A stretch of DNA of 64,000 bases from an uncultured Ignavibacteria bacterium (GTDB taxonomy: Bacteria > Bacteroidota > Ignavibacteria > Kapaibacteriales > UBA2268). The stretch lies in the NCBI GenBank assembly GCA_903862655.1, contig CAIOZA010000006.1, forward strand, positions 1 through 64,000, given 5' to 3'. Positions 63,527 to 64,000 of the stretch are shown in pieces. The notes under the pieces are model-generated. The model searched no databases. It worked only from the letters and a program-made list of their open reading frames with translations, and was not told the DNA's origin. The first letter of the stretch is position 1; every line of letters starts with the position of its first letter. The translations under genes were made by a program, and so were the position numbers.

Positions 63527-64000
63527 ATGAAAAAAACTATAACAATAATTATATTTGCTTTAGCTTTTTGCTCAATCTCAAAAGCTTATGAAAATATCAA
63601 ATCTAGAATTGAAGTTGATAGCAAACAAGGTTATCATGTTGATAATCTTAGATTCGGTATAAATTCACTGGCTACAACCAGTCTTGATAAAGATTTAGGT
63701 GAAACAGAAGCTCCGCCTATGGGACCTCCAAAAGGTGTTTACGCTGTTTTCGAAATTTTCGATTCTACTCAAATGGCAAAAATTTGGACTTTTATGGATT
63801 TGAGACCTTTTCCTATCGTACCTTATGATACTGTTTTTCATCGTTTGATTATTAAAAAGGGGGCAGGTGATTTATGTACTTTTACATGGAATCCACTTTT
63901 CCCGGAAATTTTATCTGCCGTGCTTGTCGATGCACTGACCGGTGGTAAAGTCATAAATATTAACATGAAGGATTCTGTAAATGCATTTATTAATAATGAA
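63527..64000 (+). CDS. Exported protein, 5' part (3' end outside window)
   Basis: An ATG at 63527 opens a frame of 158 codons that runs off the window without a stop. Residues 1-20 (MKKTITIIIFALAFCSISKA) are a signal peptide. The rest (SRIEVDSKQGYHVDNLRFGINSLAT...PMGPPKGVYAVFEIFDSTQ) is not a family I recognise. The PPMGPPKGVYAVFEI stretch is like the start of beta-sandwich modules in Bacteroidota surface proteins, and KIWTFMDLRPFP...YDTVFHRLIIKKG may be another strand set. Its position after four exported-protein genes suggests the surface locus continues beyond the window. Confidence 0.75.
   Translation, partial: MKKTITIIIFALAFCSISKAYENIKSRIEVDSKQGYHVDNLRFGINSLATTSLDKDLGETEAPPMGPPKGVYAVFEIFDSTQMAKIWTFMDLRPFPIVPYDTVFHRLIIKKGAGDLCTFTWNPLFPEILSAVLVDALTGGKVININMKDSVNAFINNE

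Overview
This 64 kb window is AT-rich and comes from a bacterium of the Bacteroidota/Chlorobiota side of the tree. An Ignavibacteria- or Kapabacteria-like lineage is my best guess. The evidence is: several large secreted proteins ending in a type IX secretion (T9SS, Por) sorting domain; a Bacteroidota-type promoter (TTTG, 20 bases, TATTTTTG) in front of the ribosomal operon; the bacillithiol enzyme BshB1; cysteine-poor (zinc-free) S14 and L36; and a fused alpha/beta 2-oxoacid dehydrogenase E1. The lineage call is inference, as no 16S gene is present.

Layout. 1-5.3 kb: the end of an arsenic operon (CcdA-like protein, Acr3 arsenite pump), a TerC-family protein, an outer-membrane-like protein, a DUF486 protein and an EamA permease. 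5.3-8.1 kb: a repeat-rich accessory patch with two paralogous outer-membrane-like proteins, a broken GxxExxY gene between them, and four copies or pieces of a ~100 bp inverted-repeat element. 8.3-21.2 kb: a T9SS-secreted arylsulfotransferase-like protein with six fibronectin-like repeats, a lipoprotein, purF, a decayed gene remnant next to a 20 bp perfect hairpin, secreted oligopeptidase PepF, a WD40-repeat T9SS cargo whose sorting domain carries palindromic repeat DNA in frame, and the fused E1 dehydrogenase.

21.5-40.8 kb: one long translation supercluster on the plus strand (rpsL-rpsG-fusA-tuf, a terminator-like hairpin, then S10, spc and alpha operon genes through rpsJ...secY-map-infA-rpmJ-rpsM-rpsK-rpoA-rplQ). 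It opens with the Bacteroidota-type promoter and closes with a strong terminator. rpsD (S4) is missing from its usual place between rpsK and rpoA. L5 has an N-terminal extension and L17 a long Ala/Val/Pro/Glu-rich tail.

40.8-48.8 kb: a fused ADP-forming acyl-CoA synthetase; a minus-strand group rpiB-bshB1-mscL; a large secreted S41-like protein; tRNA-Arg(CCG); and a membrane-anchored TPR protein. 48.9-64 kb: a run of large exported proteins, led by a 2,713-residue surface protein in which a seven-repeat Asp-box propeller interrupts a chlamydial-Pmp-like beta-helix. It is followed by a protein with dockerin-like and cohesin-like segments, an overlapping gene with a cohesin-like segment, another large T9SS cargo and a truncated exported protein. 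This block looks like a cell-surface locus. The best leads for new biology are the giant protein, its neighbours, and the repeat DNA inside sorting domains.
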